Assembly (NCBI RefSeq): GCF_016863175.1
Contig: NZ_BOOJ01000024.1
Span: 62,001-126,000 of the forward strand
From: Paraplanobispora siamensis
GTDB taxonomy: Bacteria > Actinomycetota > Actinomycetes > Streptosporangiales > Streptosporangiaceae
DNA length: 64,000 bases
Direction of reading: 5' to 3'
Made by a program: the position numbers and the translations under genes. Below the pieces are notes generated by a model. That model saw only the letters and a program-made list of their open reading frames with translations. It was not told where the DNA came from and made no database searches. This document shows, piece by piece, positions 18,620 through 28,883 of the stretch; position 1 is the first letter of the stretch, and the number at the start of each line of letters is the position of its first letter.

Positions 18620-18656
18620 GCCGGTCGGCTCCGGCACGGCCGACCGGCTCTAGAAT
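18620..18656 (+). promoter_or_regulatory. SDR promoter with inverted-repeat operator
   Basis: TAGAAT (18651-18656) is a good -10. Directly upstream, GCCGGTCGGC (18620-18629) and GCCGACCGGC (18639-18648) form a perfect 10-bp inverted repeat covering the -35 and spacer region. A dimeric regulator could block the promoter there; a hairpin role is the alternative. Confidence 0.4.
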
Positions 18657-18693
18657 CTCATTCGGTATGTTCGCCGCACACAGGGAGATCCGC

Positions 18694-19452
18694 ATGCTCG
18701 ACCGATTCCGGCTGGACGGCAAGGTCGCGATCGTCACCGGCGCCTCCTCGGGCCTGGGGGTCGCCTTCGCCCGCGGGCTGGCGGAGGCCGGAGCCGACAT
18801 CGTGATCGGCGCGCGCCGCAAGGACCGGCTGGAGGAGACCAGGGCGCTGGTCGAGGAGGCCGGCCGCCGGTGCGTGGCGGTGGCCACCGACGTGACCAGG
18901 CCCGAGGACTGCCAGGCGCTGGTGGACGCGGCGGTCGCGGAGCTGGGCGCGGTGGACATCCTGATCAACAACGCCGGGGTCGGCACGGCGGTGCCCGCCC
19001 TGAAGGAGACGCCCGAGCAGTTCCGGCAGGTCGTGGAGATCAACCTGCACGGCACCTACTGGATGGCGCAGGCCTGCGCCCGGGTCATGCGGCCCGGCTC
19101 CTCGATCGTCAACATCGGCAGCATCCTCGGGGAGACCACCGCCGGCCTGCCGCAGGCGGCCTACAGCGCCTCCAAGGCGGGGGTCGTCGGCCTCACCCGC
19201 GACCTGGCCCAACAGTGGACCTCGCGGCGCGGCATCCGGGTCAACTGCCTGGAGCCGGGCTTCTTCGCCTCGGAGATGACCGAGCAGTACGCCGAGGGGT
19301 ACATGGCCTGGCAGCTGGAGAACCGGGTCCTGATGAAGCGCGCCGGCGACCCGGCCGAGCTGGTGGCCGCAGCCATCTTCCTGGCCAGCGACGCCGGGTC
19401 GTACGTGACCGGCGCGGTCATCCCGGTCGACGGCGGGATCCTGCTCACCTGA
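18694..19452 (+). CDS. Short-chain dehydrogenase/reductase (SDR)
   Basis: NAD(P)-dependent oxidoreductase of the classical SDR family, 252 residues from the ATG at 18694, chosen because GGGAG lies six bases before it and the Rossmann fold begins at once (LDGKVAIVTGASSGLG). An upstream ATG at 18667 would add nine residues. The Asn in NNAGVGTA, the catalytic YSASKAG, the Ser of GSILG and the C-terminal VIPVDGGILL are present. RKDRLEE after the second strand suggests NADPH. Substrate unknown. Confidence 0.88.
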   Translation: MLDRFRLDGKVAIVTGASSGLGVAFARGLAEAGADIVIGARRKDRLEETRALVEEAGRRCVAVATDVTRPEDCQALVDAAVAELGAVDILINNAGVGTAVPALKETPEQFRQVVEINLHGTYWMAQACARVMRPGSSIVNIGSILGETTAGLPQAAYSASKAGVVGLTRDLAQQWTSRRGIRVNCLEPGFFASEMTEQYAEGYMAWQLENRVLMKRAGDPAELVAAAIFLASDAGSYVTGAVIPVDGGILLT

Positions 19453-19497
19453 GCGAGCCTGGGCGCACCTGGGTGGACCTGAGTGGACCTGAATGGG
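19448..19497 (+). repeat. 10-bp tandem repeat at the SDR stop codon
   Basis: Five imperfect copies of CCTGAGTGGA-like units run from the stop codon outwards. The third copy also pairs with 19498-19504 as a 7-bp stem (ACCTGAG/CTCAGGT). Confidence 0.5.
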
Positions 19498-19600
19498 CTC
19501 AGGTGAGTCCGAGCGGCCTCCATCACAAAAGTCAGGGAATCTGACTGTCAAAGTTAATAGACTGGTTGCACGAATAATGCGCATCCGTCACGCGGGGGTG

Positions 19601-19633
19601 CCAGAGTCTCCGGATATCCGACGGAGACTCTGG
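19601..19633 (+). promoter_or_regulatory. 12-bp perfect hairpin covering the cupin ribosome binding site
   Basis: CCAGAGTCTCCG (19601-19612) and CGGAGACTCTGG (19622-19633) pair perfectly around a 9-base loop. The last two bases of the right arm are the first two of the GGAGG ribosome binding site (19632-19636) of the next gene, which starts at TTG five bases later. Folding would hinder ribosome loading, so this is a candidate RNA switch or protein-binding site. Confidence 0.5.
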
Positions 19634-19641
19634 AGGCCATC

Positions 19642-20004
19642 TTGCTGGAAGTCGACCGGCTCGGCGCGGTTGTGCGCGACGAGCGTCCCTGGGGTGCGTT
19701 CGACCGCTACACCCTCAACGAGCCGACCACGGTGAAGATCATCACCGTCGCCCCGGGACAGCGCCTCAGCCTGCAGCGTCACGAGCACCGCGACGAGCTG
19801 TGGGTGGCCCTCGACCCCGGCCTGGTCTTCGAGATCGACGGGGTGCGCACGGAGCCGGCCGTCGGCGACCGCGTTCTCATCCGGGCAGGTCAGACTCACC
19901 GGCTCAGCTCCTCGGGCCCGGTCGCCCGCATCATGGAGATCGCCTTCGGCTACTTCGACGAGGACGACATCGAGCGGCTCGAAGACTCCTACGGCCGCTC
20001 CTGA
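19642..20004 (+). CDS. Phosphomannose isomerase type II-like cupin protein
   Basis: 120-residue single-domain cupin from a TTG start with GGAGG five bases upstream. The sequence (RPWGAFDRYTLNEPTTVKIITV, SLQRHEHRDELWVAL, AGQTHRLSS) matches the C-terminal cupin of mannose-1-phosphate guanylyltransferase/phosphomannose isomerase, with metal-ligand histidines H46, H48 and H90 and a conserved Glu. The nucleotidyltransferase half is missing, so it is a stand-alone cupin that may isomerise a sugar phosphate or simply bind one. Expression may be held down by the hairpin over its ribosome binding site. Confidence 0.85.
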   Translation: MLEVDRLGAVVRDERPWGAFDRYTLNEPTTVKIITVAPGQRLSLQRHEHRDELWVALDPGLVFEIDGVRTEPAVGDRVLIRAGQTHRLSSSGPVARIMEIAFGYFDEDDIERLEDSYGRS

Positions 20005-20011
20005 TCCCCTC

Positions 20012-20040
20012 TTGTTCGGTCCCGCTTCGCACCTTATGTT
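20012..20040 (+). promoter_or_regulatory. Probable promoter of the dmgO-sox operon
   Basis: TTGTTC (20012-20017) and TATGTT (20035-20040) are separated by 17 bases, a good sigma-70-type pair for actinobacteria. Transcription would start about 40 bases before the dmgO ATG. Confidence 0.45.
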
Positions 20041-20049
20041 CGTGAATAG

Positions 20050-22572
<2,523 letters not shown>

Positions 22573-22580
22573 GACCGTTC

Positions 22581-22631
22581 ATGGAGCGAATCGAGCGGGC
22601 TGAGCGGATCGAGCGGCGGGACCGCCGGTGA
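22581..22631 (+). CDS. 16-residue coupling ORF between dmgO and soxB
   Basis: ATG at 22581 has AGGA, formed in part by the dmgO stop codon, six bases upstream. It encodes [16 protein letters not shown], and its TGA overlaps the soxB GTG (GTGA). The charged peptide with a repeated ERIER unit resembles no family. Its position suggests it carries ribosomes from dmgO to soxB, which lacks its own clear ribosome binding site. Whether it is translated is unproven. Confidence 0.4.
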   Translation: MERIERAERIERRDRR

Positions 22632-23839
22632 GCGCGCCGGACCACCCGGATTTCCTGTGGCGCAACCCCGAGCCGCGGCGCTCGTACGACGTGGTGATCG
22701 TCGGGGGCGGCGGGCACGGTCTGGCCACCGCCTACTACCTGGCCAGGAACCACGGGATCACGAACGTCGCCGTGCTGGAGAAGGGCTGGCTGGCGGGCGG
22801 GAACATGGCCCGCAACACCACGATCATCCGCTCGAACTACCTGTGGGACGAGAGCGCCGCGATCTACGAGCACTCCCTGAAGCTGTGGGAGGGACTGTCG
22901 GAGGAGCTCGGCTACGACCTGATGTTCAGCCAGCGGGGCGTGCTCAACCTCGCCCACAGCCTGAGCGACGTGCGGGAGGGCCGGCGCCGGGTCAACGCCA
23001 ACGTGCTCAACGGGGTGGACGCCGAGTGGCTGGACGCCGACGAGGTGCGCGAGTTCTGCCCGGTCCTCGACACCGGCGGGAACACCCGGCACCCGGTGCT
23101 CGGGGCGACCCTCCAGCGCCGCGGCGGCATCGCCAAGCACGACCACGTCGCCTGGGGGTACGCCCGGGGGGCCGACGCGCTCGGGGTCGACCTGATCCAG
23201 GGCTGCGAGGTCACCGGGTTCGAGATCACCGGCGGGCGGGTGCGCGCCGTACTGACCGGCGAGGGCAGGATCGCGGCCGGGACCGTCGCGCTGGCCGCGG
23301 CCGGGCACACCAGCGTGCTGGCCGGGCGGGCGGGCATCCGGCTGCCGCTGCAGTCGCATCCGCTGCAGGCGCTGGTGTCGGAGCTGCTGGAGCCGGTGCT
23401 CGACTGCGTGGTCATGTCCAACGCGGTGCACGTCTACGTCAGTCAGGCGCACAAGGGCGAGCTGGTCATGGGGGCGGGCATCGACGCCTACAACTCCTAC
23501 GGCCAGCGCGGGGCCTTCCACGTCATCGAGGAGCAGATGTCCGCCGCGCTGGAACTGTTCCCGATCTTCAGCCGGGTCCGGGTGGTGCGCACCTGGGCGG
23601 GGATCGTGGACGTCTCCCCGGACGCCTCGCCGATCATCGGGACGACGCCGGTGGACGGGCTGCTGATCAACTCGGGCTGGGGGACGGGCGGGTTCAAGGC
23701 GACGCCCGGTTCGGGCTGGGTCTACGCCGACACGATCGCCTCCGGACGGCCGCACCCGCTGGCCGAGCCGTTCTCCCTCGAGCGCTTCACCACCGGGGCG
23801 CTCATCGACGAGCACGGCGCGGCGGCGGTGGCGCACTGA
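22628..23839 (+). CDS. soxB: Sarcosine oxidase beta subunit
   Basis: FAD/FMN subunit of heterotetrameric sarcosine oxidase, 403 residues, normal length. [20 protein letters not shown] at 22-41 is the FAD-binding motif; [15 protein letters not shown] corresponds to the segment that carries the covalently bound FMN in the Corynebacterium enzyme. It oxidises sarcosine to glycine, with folate handling in the alpha subunit. The GTG start overlaps the small coupling ORF. Followed by soxD after 47 bases. Confidence 0.95.
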   Translation: MSAPDHPDFLWRNPEPRRSYDVVIVGGGGHGLATAYYLARNHGITNVAVLEKGWLAGGNMARNTTIIRSNYLWDESAAIYEHSLKLWEGLSEELGYDLMFSQRGVLNLAHSLSDVREGRRRVNANVLNGVDAEWLDADEVREFCPVLDTGGNTRHPVLGATLQRRGGIAKHDHVAWGYARGADALGVDLIQGCEVTGFEITGGRVRAVLTGEGRIAAGTVALAAAGHTSVLAGRAGIRLPLQSHPLQALVSELLEPVLDCVVMSNAVHVYVSQAHKGELVMGAGIDAYNSYGQRGAFHVIEEQMSAALELFPIFSRVRVVRTWAGIVDVSPDASPIIGTTPVDGLLINSGWGTGGFKATPGSGWVYADTIASGRPHPLAEPFSLERFTTGALIDEHGAAAVAH

Positions 23840-23886
23840 ATGCATCCGGGGCCGGGCGGCGGGAGGGGAGAGGCGGTGGCGGGACG

Positions 23887-24171
23887 GTGCAGCTGATCGA
23901 GTGCCCGTGGTGCGGGCCGCGCGACGAGATCGAGTTCCGGTACGGCGGGCAGGCCGGGATCGCCTACCCGGGGGATCCCGCGGCGGCGAGCGACGAGGAG
24001 TGGGCCGAGTACGTGTTCATGCGCGACAACCCCCGGGGCTGGTTCCACGAGCGCTGGTTCCACGTCCACGGCTGCCGGACGTGGTTCTCGATCCGGCGGC
24101 ACACCGTCACCCACGAGATCGAGCGGACGCCCGGGAGCCCCGGAGCCCGCGACGCCGGGGACCCGCGGTGA
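23887..24171 (+). CDS. soxD: Sarcosine oxidase delta subunit
   Basis: 94-residue zinc-binding subunit that packs against the alpha/beta core. It shows the expected CPWCG near the start, the FRYGGQA segment, and the second metal site in HVHGC. The GTG start is chosen because homology begins immediately (QLIECPWCG); no strong ribosome binding site, only a purine-rich stretch. Its TGA overlaps the GTG of soxAG by 4 bases, so the tetramer subunits are translationally coupled. Confidence 0.92.
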   Translation: MQLIECPWCGPRDEIEFRYGGQAGIAYPGDPAAASDEEWAEYVFMRDNPRGWFHERWFHVHGCRTWFSIRRHTVTHEIERTPGSPGARDAGDPR

Positions 24172-27100
24172 GGCGGGAGTCCGGGGGCCGGATCGACCGC
24201 TCCCGCGTGCTGCGCTTCACCTTCGACGGGCGTGAGCTGACCGGCCACCCGGGTGACACGCTGGCCTCGGCGCTGCTGGCCTGCGGGGTCCGGATCGTCG
24301 GCCGGAGCGTCGATCTCGGCCGCCCCCGGGGGATCTTCACCGCCGGGGTGGAGGAGCCGAACGCGCTGGTCAGGGTGGGAGACGAGCCCATGGTCGCGGC
24401 GACGGCCGTGGAACTGCGGGAGGGCATGCGAGCGTGGAGCCTGCGGGGCAAGGGCCGCCTCGACCCCGCGGCGGCGGCCGGGGACGCCCGGCACGACAAG
24501 GCGTACCTGCACTGCGACGTGCTCGTGGTCGGCGGCGGCCCGGCCGGGCTGGCGGCGGCGCTGGCGGCCGGCGAGACGGGGGCCCGCGTGGTCCTGCTCG
24601 ACGGCGGGCCGGAGTTCGGCGGCGACCTGCTGAGCTGCCGGACCCTCCTGGACGGCGCCCCGGCCGAGGAGTGGATCTCCTCCGTCACGGCCCGCCTCGC
24701 CGCTTTCCCCGAGGTCCGCCTCCTGCCCAGGACCACCGCGATCGGCTATCACGACCACAACTACGTCGTCGCCGTGGAGGAACGCGACGCCAACCGCGCC
24801 GCCGGAGACGAGGGCGGGCAGGGGGGCGGCGGAGGCGGCGGGACCCTCGGCGGGCGGCGGCTGTGGCACTTCCGGGCCGGGCAGATCGTGCTGGCGACCG
24901 GGGCCCACGAGCGCTCGGTGGCCTTCCCGGGCAACGACCGCCCCGGCGTCATGCTGGCCTCGGCCGCGCGGACCTACGTCAACCGGTACGGCGTGCTGCC
25001 CGGGAGGCGGGCGGTGGTCTTCACCTGCACCGACTCCGGGCACGAGGCCGCCCGCGACCTGGCCGCCGCCGGGGTGGAGATCGCGGAGATCGTGGACCCG
25101 CGCCGGGACGGGGCCGTGGTCACCGGCACGCTCGCCGACGGCGAGGGGATCCTCACCGGGGTCGTGATCGGCGGCCGGGAGGTCGCCTGCGACCTGCTGG
25201 CGGTGTCGGGCGGCTGGAACCCGGCGGTCCACCTGTTCAGCCAGTCACGGGGACGGCTCCGCTTCGACGACGCCCTCCAGGCGTTCGTCCCGGAGGTGTC
25301 CGCGCAGGCCGAGCGGTCGGCCGGGGCGTGCAGGGGAGAGTACGGCGCCGCCGCAGCCGTCGCCGACGGCTTCGCCGCCGGAGCCCGCGCCGCCGAGGCC
25401 GCGGGCCTGCCCGCCCGCTGGCAGGACGGGACCACCGGCCCGGGCGGGAACGGGGGCGGCGACCCCCTGCGCGTCCCCGAGTGCGACGAGCCCGCCCAGC
25501 GGTCCCCGGCCGCGCTGTGGGCCGTACCCGCGGGAGACGACGGCGACCGGGAGTCCTTCGTCGACCTGCAGCGGGACGTGACGGTGGCCGACCTCGGCCG
25601 GGCCGCCGGGACGGGGATGCGGTCGGTGGAGCACGTCAAGCGCTACACCACCGCGGGGACCGGGGCCGACCAGGGCAAGACGTCGGGGGCGGTGACCGTG
25701 GGGGTGGTGGCGGGCCTGCTCGGGGCCTCGCCCGGGCAGGTGGGGACGACCACGTTCCGCCCGCCGTACACGCCGGTGGCCTTCGGGGTGCTCGCGGGAC
25801 GGGACCGGGGCCGGCTCTCGGACCCGGTGCGGATCACCGCCATGCACGACCGGCACGTCGCCCGCGGCGCGTTCTTCGAGAACGTCGGCCAGTGGAAGCG
25901 GGCCCGCCACTATCCGGCGGACGGCGAGTCCATGGAGCGGGCCGTCGAGCGGGAGCGCCGGGCGGCGCGGACCGGGGTGGCGGCGATGGACGCCTCCACG
26001 CTCGGGAAGATCGAGGTCAGGGGGCGGGACGCGGGGGAGTTCCTCGACCGGATCTACACCAACGTGTTCTCCTCGCTGCCGGTCGGCTCCTGCCGGTACG
26101 GCCTGATGTGCGGCGCCGACGGCATGGTCCTGGACGACGGGGTGACCACCCGGCTGGCCGGCGACCGCTACCTGATGACCACCACCACCGGCAACGCCGC
26201 CACCGTGCTCGACTGGCTGGAGGAGTGGCACCAGACCGAGTGGCCGCACCTGGAGGTGTCGTTCACCTCGGTGACCGACCACTGGGCCGTCGTGGCGGTC
26301 GTCGGCCCCGGGGCGAGGCCGGTCGCCGAGACGCTGGTCCCCGGCGTCGACTTCGACGACTTCCCGTTCATGACCTACCGCGAGAGTGCTCCGGCCAGGG
26401 TCTTCCGGATCAGCTTCTCGGGGGAGCTGGCCTACGAGATCAACGTGCCGTGGTGGTACGGCGCGGCGCTGTGGGAGGCCGCGCTGGAGCTGGGGGCGGT
26501 GCCGTACGGGACGGAGACCATGCACGTGCTCCGGGCCGAGAAGGGCTTCGCGATCGTCGGGCAGGAGACCGACGGGACCGTGACCCCCCAGGACCTCGGG
26601 ATGTCCTGGATCGTCTCCGGCCGCAAGCCGGACTTCGTCGGAAAGCGTTCCCACAGCCGCCCCGACACCGCGGGCCCCGGCCGCAAGCGACTCGTCGGCC
26701 TCGTCCCCGCCCGCCTGCCGGAGGCCGGTGTCCCCGCAACGCCGGATGAGCCCCCTGGCTCCGGCACGCCCGGAGCGCCGGAGGCGGCTGGAGAGCCCGG
26801 CGAGTCCGGGGCGGCCGGTGACGGCGAGGGGACGCCGACGGAGGGAGTGCTGACGGAGGGGGTGCTGACCGAGGGGGTGCTGACCGAGGGAGTGCTGACC
26901 GAGGGGGCCCAGATCGTCGCGGCCCCCGGCGACCGGCGGATGCTCGGTCACCTCACCTCCGCCTATCCCGGCGTCGCGCTGGCCATGGTCAGGGACGCCG
27001 AGGCGGGCGACCGGCTCGTCGCCTTCGACGGCCGGGAGATCCCGGTCACCGTGGTGGACCCGGTCTTCCACGACCCGGGCAACACCCGCCGCGACGGGAT

Positions 27101-27620
27101 CCCGGACGCGGTACGCCCTCTCCCGGCCGCGGCGGATCCGGAGGTGACGCAGTGGTGGCGTCCCGAGCGGGCGGTGAGCCCGCTGGCCGGGTTCGCCGAA
27201 CGCTTCGCCGCCGCGGGCACCGCCGGGGTGACGATCCGGGAGATCCCCTTCCTCCGGATGCGAGAGGTCCGGGGCGAGGCGCCCAAGGAGGGGCTGCGGC
27301 TCGGGCCCGGCTGGTGGCTGACCGTGGAGGACCCGCAGACCGGAGCGGGAGCTCCGGCGGTCGATGACGGGGTGGACGTGTCGGCGCAGCGGGCGGTCGT
27401 CGAGCTGGCGGGGCCGCGGGTCCGGGACGTGCTGATGACCGGCTGCCCGATCGACCTGCACCCGGCGGTGTTCGAGGTCGGGGCGCACACCCAGACCCTG
27501 CTGGCCCGGGCCCAGATCGTCCTGCACCGCGCCGGGCCGGACGTCTACCGGGTCCTCGTGAGGTCCTCCTTCGCGGGGTACCTCGCCGAATGGCTGCTGG
27601 ACGCGCTGGAAGGGCTGTGA
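24168..27620 (+). CDS. soxA: Sarcosine oxidase alpha-gamma fusion (SoxA-SoxG)
   Basis: One uninterrupted frame of 1150 residues. Residues 1 to about 985 are SoxA: an N-terminal ferredoxin-like fold (RPRGIFTAGVEEPNALV), an NAD-binding domain (VVGGGPAGLAAALAAG near 120), TGAHERSVAFPGNDRPGVML, and a GcvT-like folate domain from about 560 to 985 ending in VTVVDPVFHDPGNTRRD. From about 1003 the sequence turns into SoxG (SPLAGFAERFA, IREIPFL, VDVSAQRAVVELAGPRVRDVL, GCPIDLHP, LVRSSFAGYLAEWLLDA). Separate genes are usual. The SoxA part has two low-complexity insertions: a poly-Gly loop near residue 220 and a 45-residue Pro/Gly/Glu loop with five TEG(VL) units at 891-913. The GTG start overlaps soxD (GTGA). 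Confidence 0.9.
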   Translation: MRRESGGRIDRSRVLRFTFDGRELTGHPGDTLASALLACGVRIVGRSVDLGRPRGIFTAGVEEPNALVRVGDEPMVAATAVELREGMRAWSLRGKGRLDPAAAAGDARHDKAYLHCDVLVVGGGPAGLAAALAAGETGARVVLLDGGPEFGGDLLSCRTLLDGAPAEEWISSVTARLAAFPEVRLLPRTTAIGYHDHNYVVAVEERDANRAAGDEGGQGGGGGGGTLGGRRLWHFRAGQIVLATGAHERSVAFPGNDRPGVMLASAARTYVNRYGVLPGRRAVVFTCTDSGHEAARDLAAAGVEIAEIVDPRRDGAVVTGTLADGEGILTGVVIGGREVACDLLAVSGGWNPAVHLFSQSRGRLRFDDALQAFVPEVSAQAERSAGACRGEYGAAAAVADGFAAGARAAEAAGLPARWQDGTTGPGGNGGGDPLRVPECDEPAQRSPAALWAVPAGDDGDRESFVDLQRDVTVADLGRAAGTGMRSVEHVKRYTTAGTGADQGKTSGAVTVGVVAGLLGASPGQVGTTTFRPPYTPVAFGVLAGRDRGRLSDPVRITAMHDRHVARGAFFENVGQWKRARHYPADGESMERAVERERRAARTGVAAMDASTLGKIEVRGRDAGEFLDRIYTNVFSSLPVGSCRYGLMCGADGMVLDDGVTTRLAGDRYLMTTTTGNAATVLDWLEEWHQTEWPHLEVSFTSVTDHWAVVAVVGPGARPVAETLVPGVDFDDFPFMTYRESAPARVFRISFSGELAYEINVPWWYGAALWEAALELGAVPYGTETMHVLRAEKGFAIVGQETDGTVTPQDLGMSWIVSGRKPDFVGKRSHSRPDTAGPGRKRLVGLVPARLPEAGVPATPDEPPGSGTPGAPEAAGEPGESGAAGDGEGTPTEGVLTEGVLTEGVLTEGVLTEGAQIVAAPGDRRMLGHLTSAYPGVALAMVRDAEAGDRLVAFDGREIPVTVVDPVFHDPGNTRRDGIPDAVRPLPAAADPEVTQWWRPERAVSPLAGFAERFAAAGTAGVTIREIPFLRMREVRGEAPKEGLRLGPGWWLTVEDPQTGAGAPAVDDGVDVSAQRAVVELAGPRVRDVLMTGCPIDLHPAVFEVGAHTQTLLARAQIVLHRAGPDVYRVLVRSSFAGYLAEWLLDALEGL
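26838..26906 (+). repeat. 15-bp in-frame tandem repeat in soxAG
   Basis: Four full copies and a 9-base partial copy of ACSGAGGGRGTGCTG, coding for TEGVL units, lie in an enlarged loop of the SoxA folate domain where related proteins have only a few residues before EGAQ. Confidence 0.9.
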
Positions 27621-27646
27621 CCGCCGCGGTGGCGAACCACGGTCAC
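27617..27646 (+). terminator. Hairpin overlapping the soxAG stop codon
   Basis: GTGACCG (27617-27623) pairs with CGGTCAC (27640-27646); inner GGT/ACC pairs extend it. It includes the TGA of soxAG and is followed by a 120-base AT-richer gap before the next gene. Confidence 0.35.
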
Positions 27647-27767
27647 CCCGGTGGATCACGACGGTGAGCTGGGGTGGAAGATGAGACGCGGCTTTTACGG
27701 GTGGCACTGGTTGATTGGGTAAATTCGCCGTTTCCGGGTAGCCAAATCCATGAGAGGCGGTGGGAAC

Positions 27768-28466
27768 GTGCAGGTGAAACGGGGTAAAGTGCTGGCCGCT
27801 GCGGCGGTCGTGCTCGCGCTGGCGGGCGGACCGGTGGGCTGCGGAACCTCCTTGGACTCGCTGGGCGACTCCTCCGGCGGATCCTCCGGCGACGACACGG
27901 GCGGCACCTCGGCCGCCGAGGCGCTCAAGGACCTGGAGAAGCTCCCGGTCAAGGGCCGGGCGCCGCGGACCGGCTTCGACCGCGACGAGTTCGGGCCCGC
28001 GTGGGCGGACGTCGACCACAACGGGTGCGACACCCGCAACGACATCCTCAAGCGGGACCTGAAGGACGAGACCTTCAAGAAGGGCACCCACGACTGCATC
28101 GTGCTCACCGGCACGCTGGAGGACCCCTACAGCGGCAAGACCATCGAGTTCGAGCGCGGCCAGGACACCAGCATGAAGGTGCAGATCGACCACCTGGTGG
28201 CGCTGTCGGACGCCTGGCAGAAGGGCGCCCAGCAGATCAGCGCCGCCGAGCGCAGGGAACTGGCCAACGACCCGCTGAACCTGCTGGCCGTGGACGGCCC
28301 GCTGAACGGCCAGAAGAGCGACGCCGACGCGGCGACGTGGTTGCCGCCGCGCCGGGCCTACCGGTGTCCTTACGTCGCACGCCAGATCAAGGTGAAGCTC
28401 AAGTACGAGCTCTGGGTGACCTCAGCGGAGAAGTCCGCGATGGAGCGGGTGCTGAAGGCCTGCTGA
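27768..28466 (+). CDS. Secreted HNH-nuclease (DUF1524-like) lipoprotein
   Basis: 232 residues from the GTG at 27768, preceded by GGTGGGA; an ATG at 27750 is an alternative. The N-terminus is a signal peptide ending in PVGC, a slightly atypical lipobox, then a Ser/Gly/Asp linker. The catalytic part has VQIDHLVALSDAW, the DH pair of HNH/GmrSD C-terminal nucleases, followed by NDPLNLLAVDGPLNGQKSDADAATWLPP with the Asn and metal-binding Asp. Two cysteine pairs could form disulfides outside the cell. Probably an exported DNase used in scavenging. Neighbouring genes do not suggest a partner. Confidence 0.85.
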   Translation: MQVKRGKVLAAAAVVLALAGGPVGCGTSLDSLGDSSGGSSGDDTGGTSAAEALKDLEKLPVKGRAPRTGFDRDEFGPAWADVDHNGCDTRNDILKRDLKDETFKKGTHDCIVLTGTLEDPYSGKTIEFERGQDTSMKVQIDHLVALSDAWQKGAQQISAAERRELANDPLNLLAVDGPLNGQKSDADAATWLPPRRAYRCPYVARQIKVKLKYELWVTSAEKSAMERVLKAC

Positions 28467-28483
28467 CCCGGCGGGCGCGCGGA

Positions 28484-28825
28484 TCAGTCGTCGTACTCCT
28501 TCTTGAACTTGATGACCTTGCCGGTCTTGAGCGAGACGTAGACGTCGTACTCCCAGCCGCCCCGGTGCAGCTCCACCTTGCAGACCCGGTGGCCGTGCTC
28601 CCACTCCCGCTCGACCTCGCTGACCCGGGCGCCGGGGACGCGCTTCTTGGCGATCTTCACGGCCTTCGAGCACGAGATGCCCGCGGCGGGGGCCGCGGCC
28701 GAGGCCTGAGCGCCGGCCGGAGCGGCGGCGGCCGCGCTCCCGGCGAAGGCGATGCCGCTTCCGGCGGCGAGGAGGGTGACGGTTCCGGCGAGGGCGATCT
28801 TGGCGATCACGGTGTTCTTTCTCAT
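28484..28825 (-). CDS. Secreted PepSY-domain protein (first of two)
   Basis: 113 residues with a cleavable signal peptide (hydrophobic segment about 9-35, then an Ala-rich linker), followed by one PepSY domain: AVKIAKKRVPGARVSEVEREWEHGHRVCKVELHRGG and EYDVYVSLKTGKVIKFKKEYDD. PepSY proteins often sit beside two-component systems and may restrain extracytoplasmic proteases. It lies just after the kinase gene on the same strand, with its own CTTAA-N6-CTTAG box upstream. A paralog is encoded at 31632-31958. Confidence 0.85.
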   Translation of the reverse strand: MRKNTVIAKIALAGTVTLLAAGSGIAFAGSAAAAAPAGAQASAAAPAAGISCSKAVKIAKKRVPGARVSEVEREWEHGHRVCKVELHRGGWEYDVYVSLKTGKVIKFKKEYDD

Positions 28826-28860
28826 GGCCCCAGGTTCTCCGGACCGGCGATAGGGCCGCG

Positions 28861-28876
28861 CTAAGCGATCGTTAAG
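28861..28876 (-). promoter_or_regulatory. CTTAA-N6-CTTAG direct repeat upstream of the PepSY gene
   Basis: Read on the reverse strand, two near-identical pentamers are spaced 11 bp apart, 36 bp before the PepSY ATG. The spacing fits a tandem OmpR/PhoP-type response regulator. An identical arrangement is at 30894-30909, next to the regulator gene. Confidence 0.5.
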
Positions 28877-28883
28877 AGCAGTT

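Noticed and set aside
26838-26906. CRISPR-like repeat array
   Set aside because: Contiguous in-frame 15-bp copies without spacers; a coding microsatellite. The other arrays in the window also lack spacers.
25245-28193. 982-codon reverse frame across soxAG
   Set aside because: Antisense shadow; the forward frame carries SoxA and SoxG motifs end to end.
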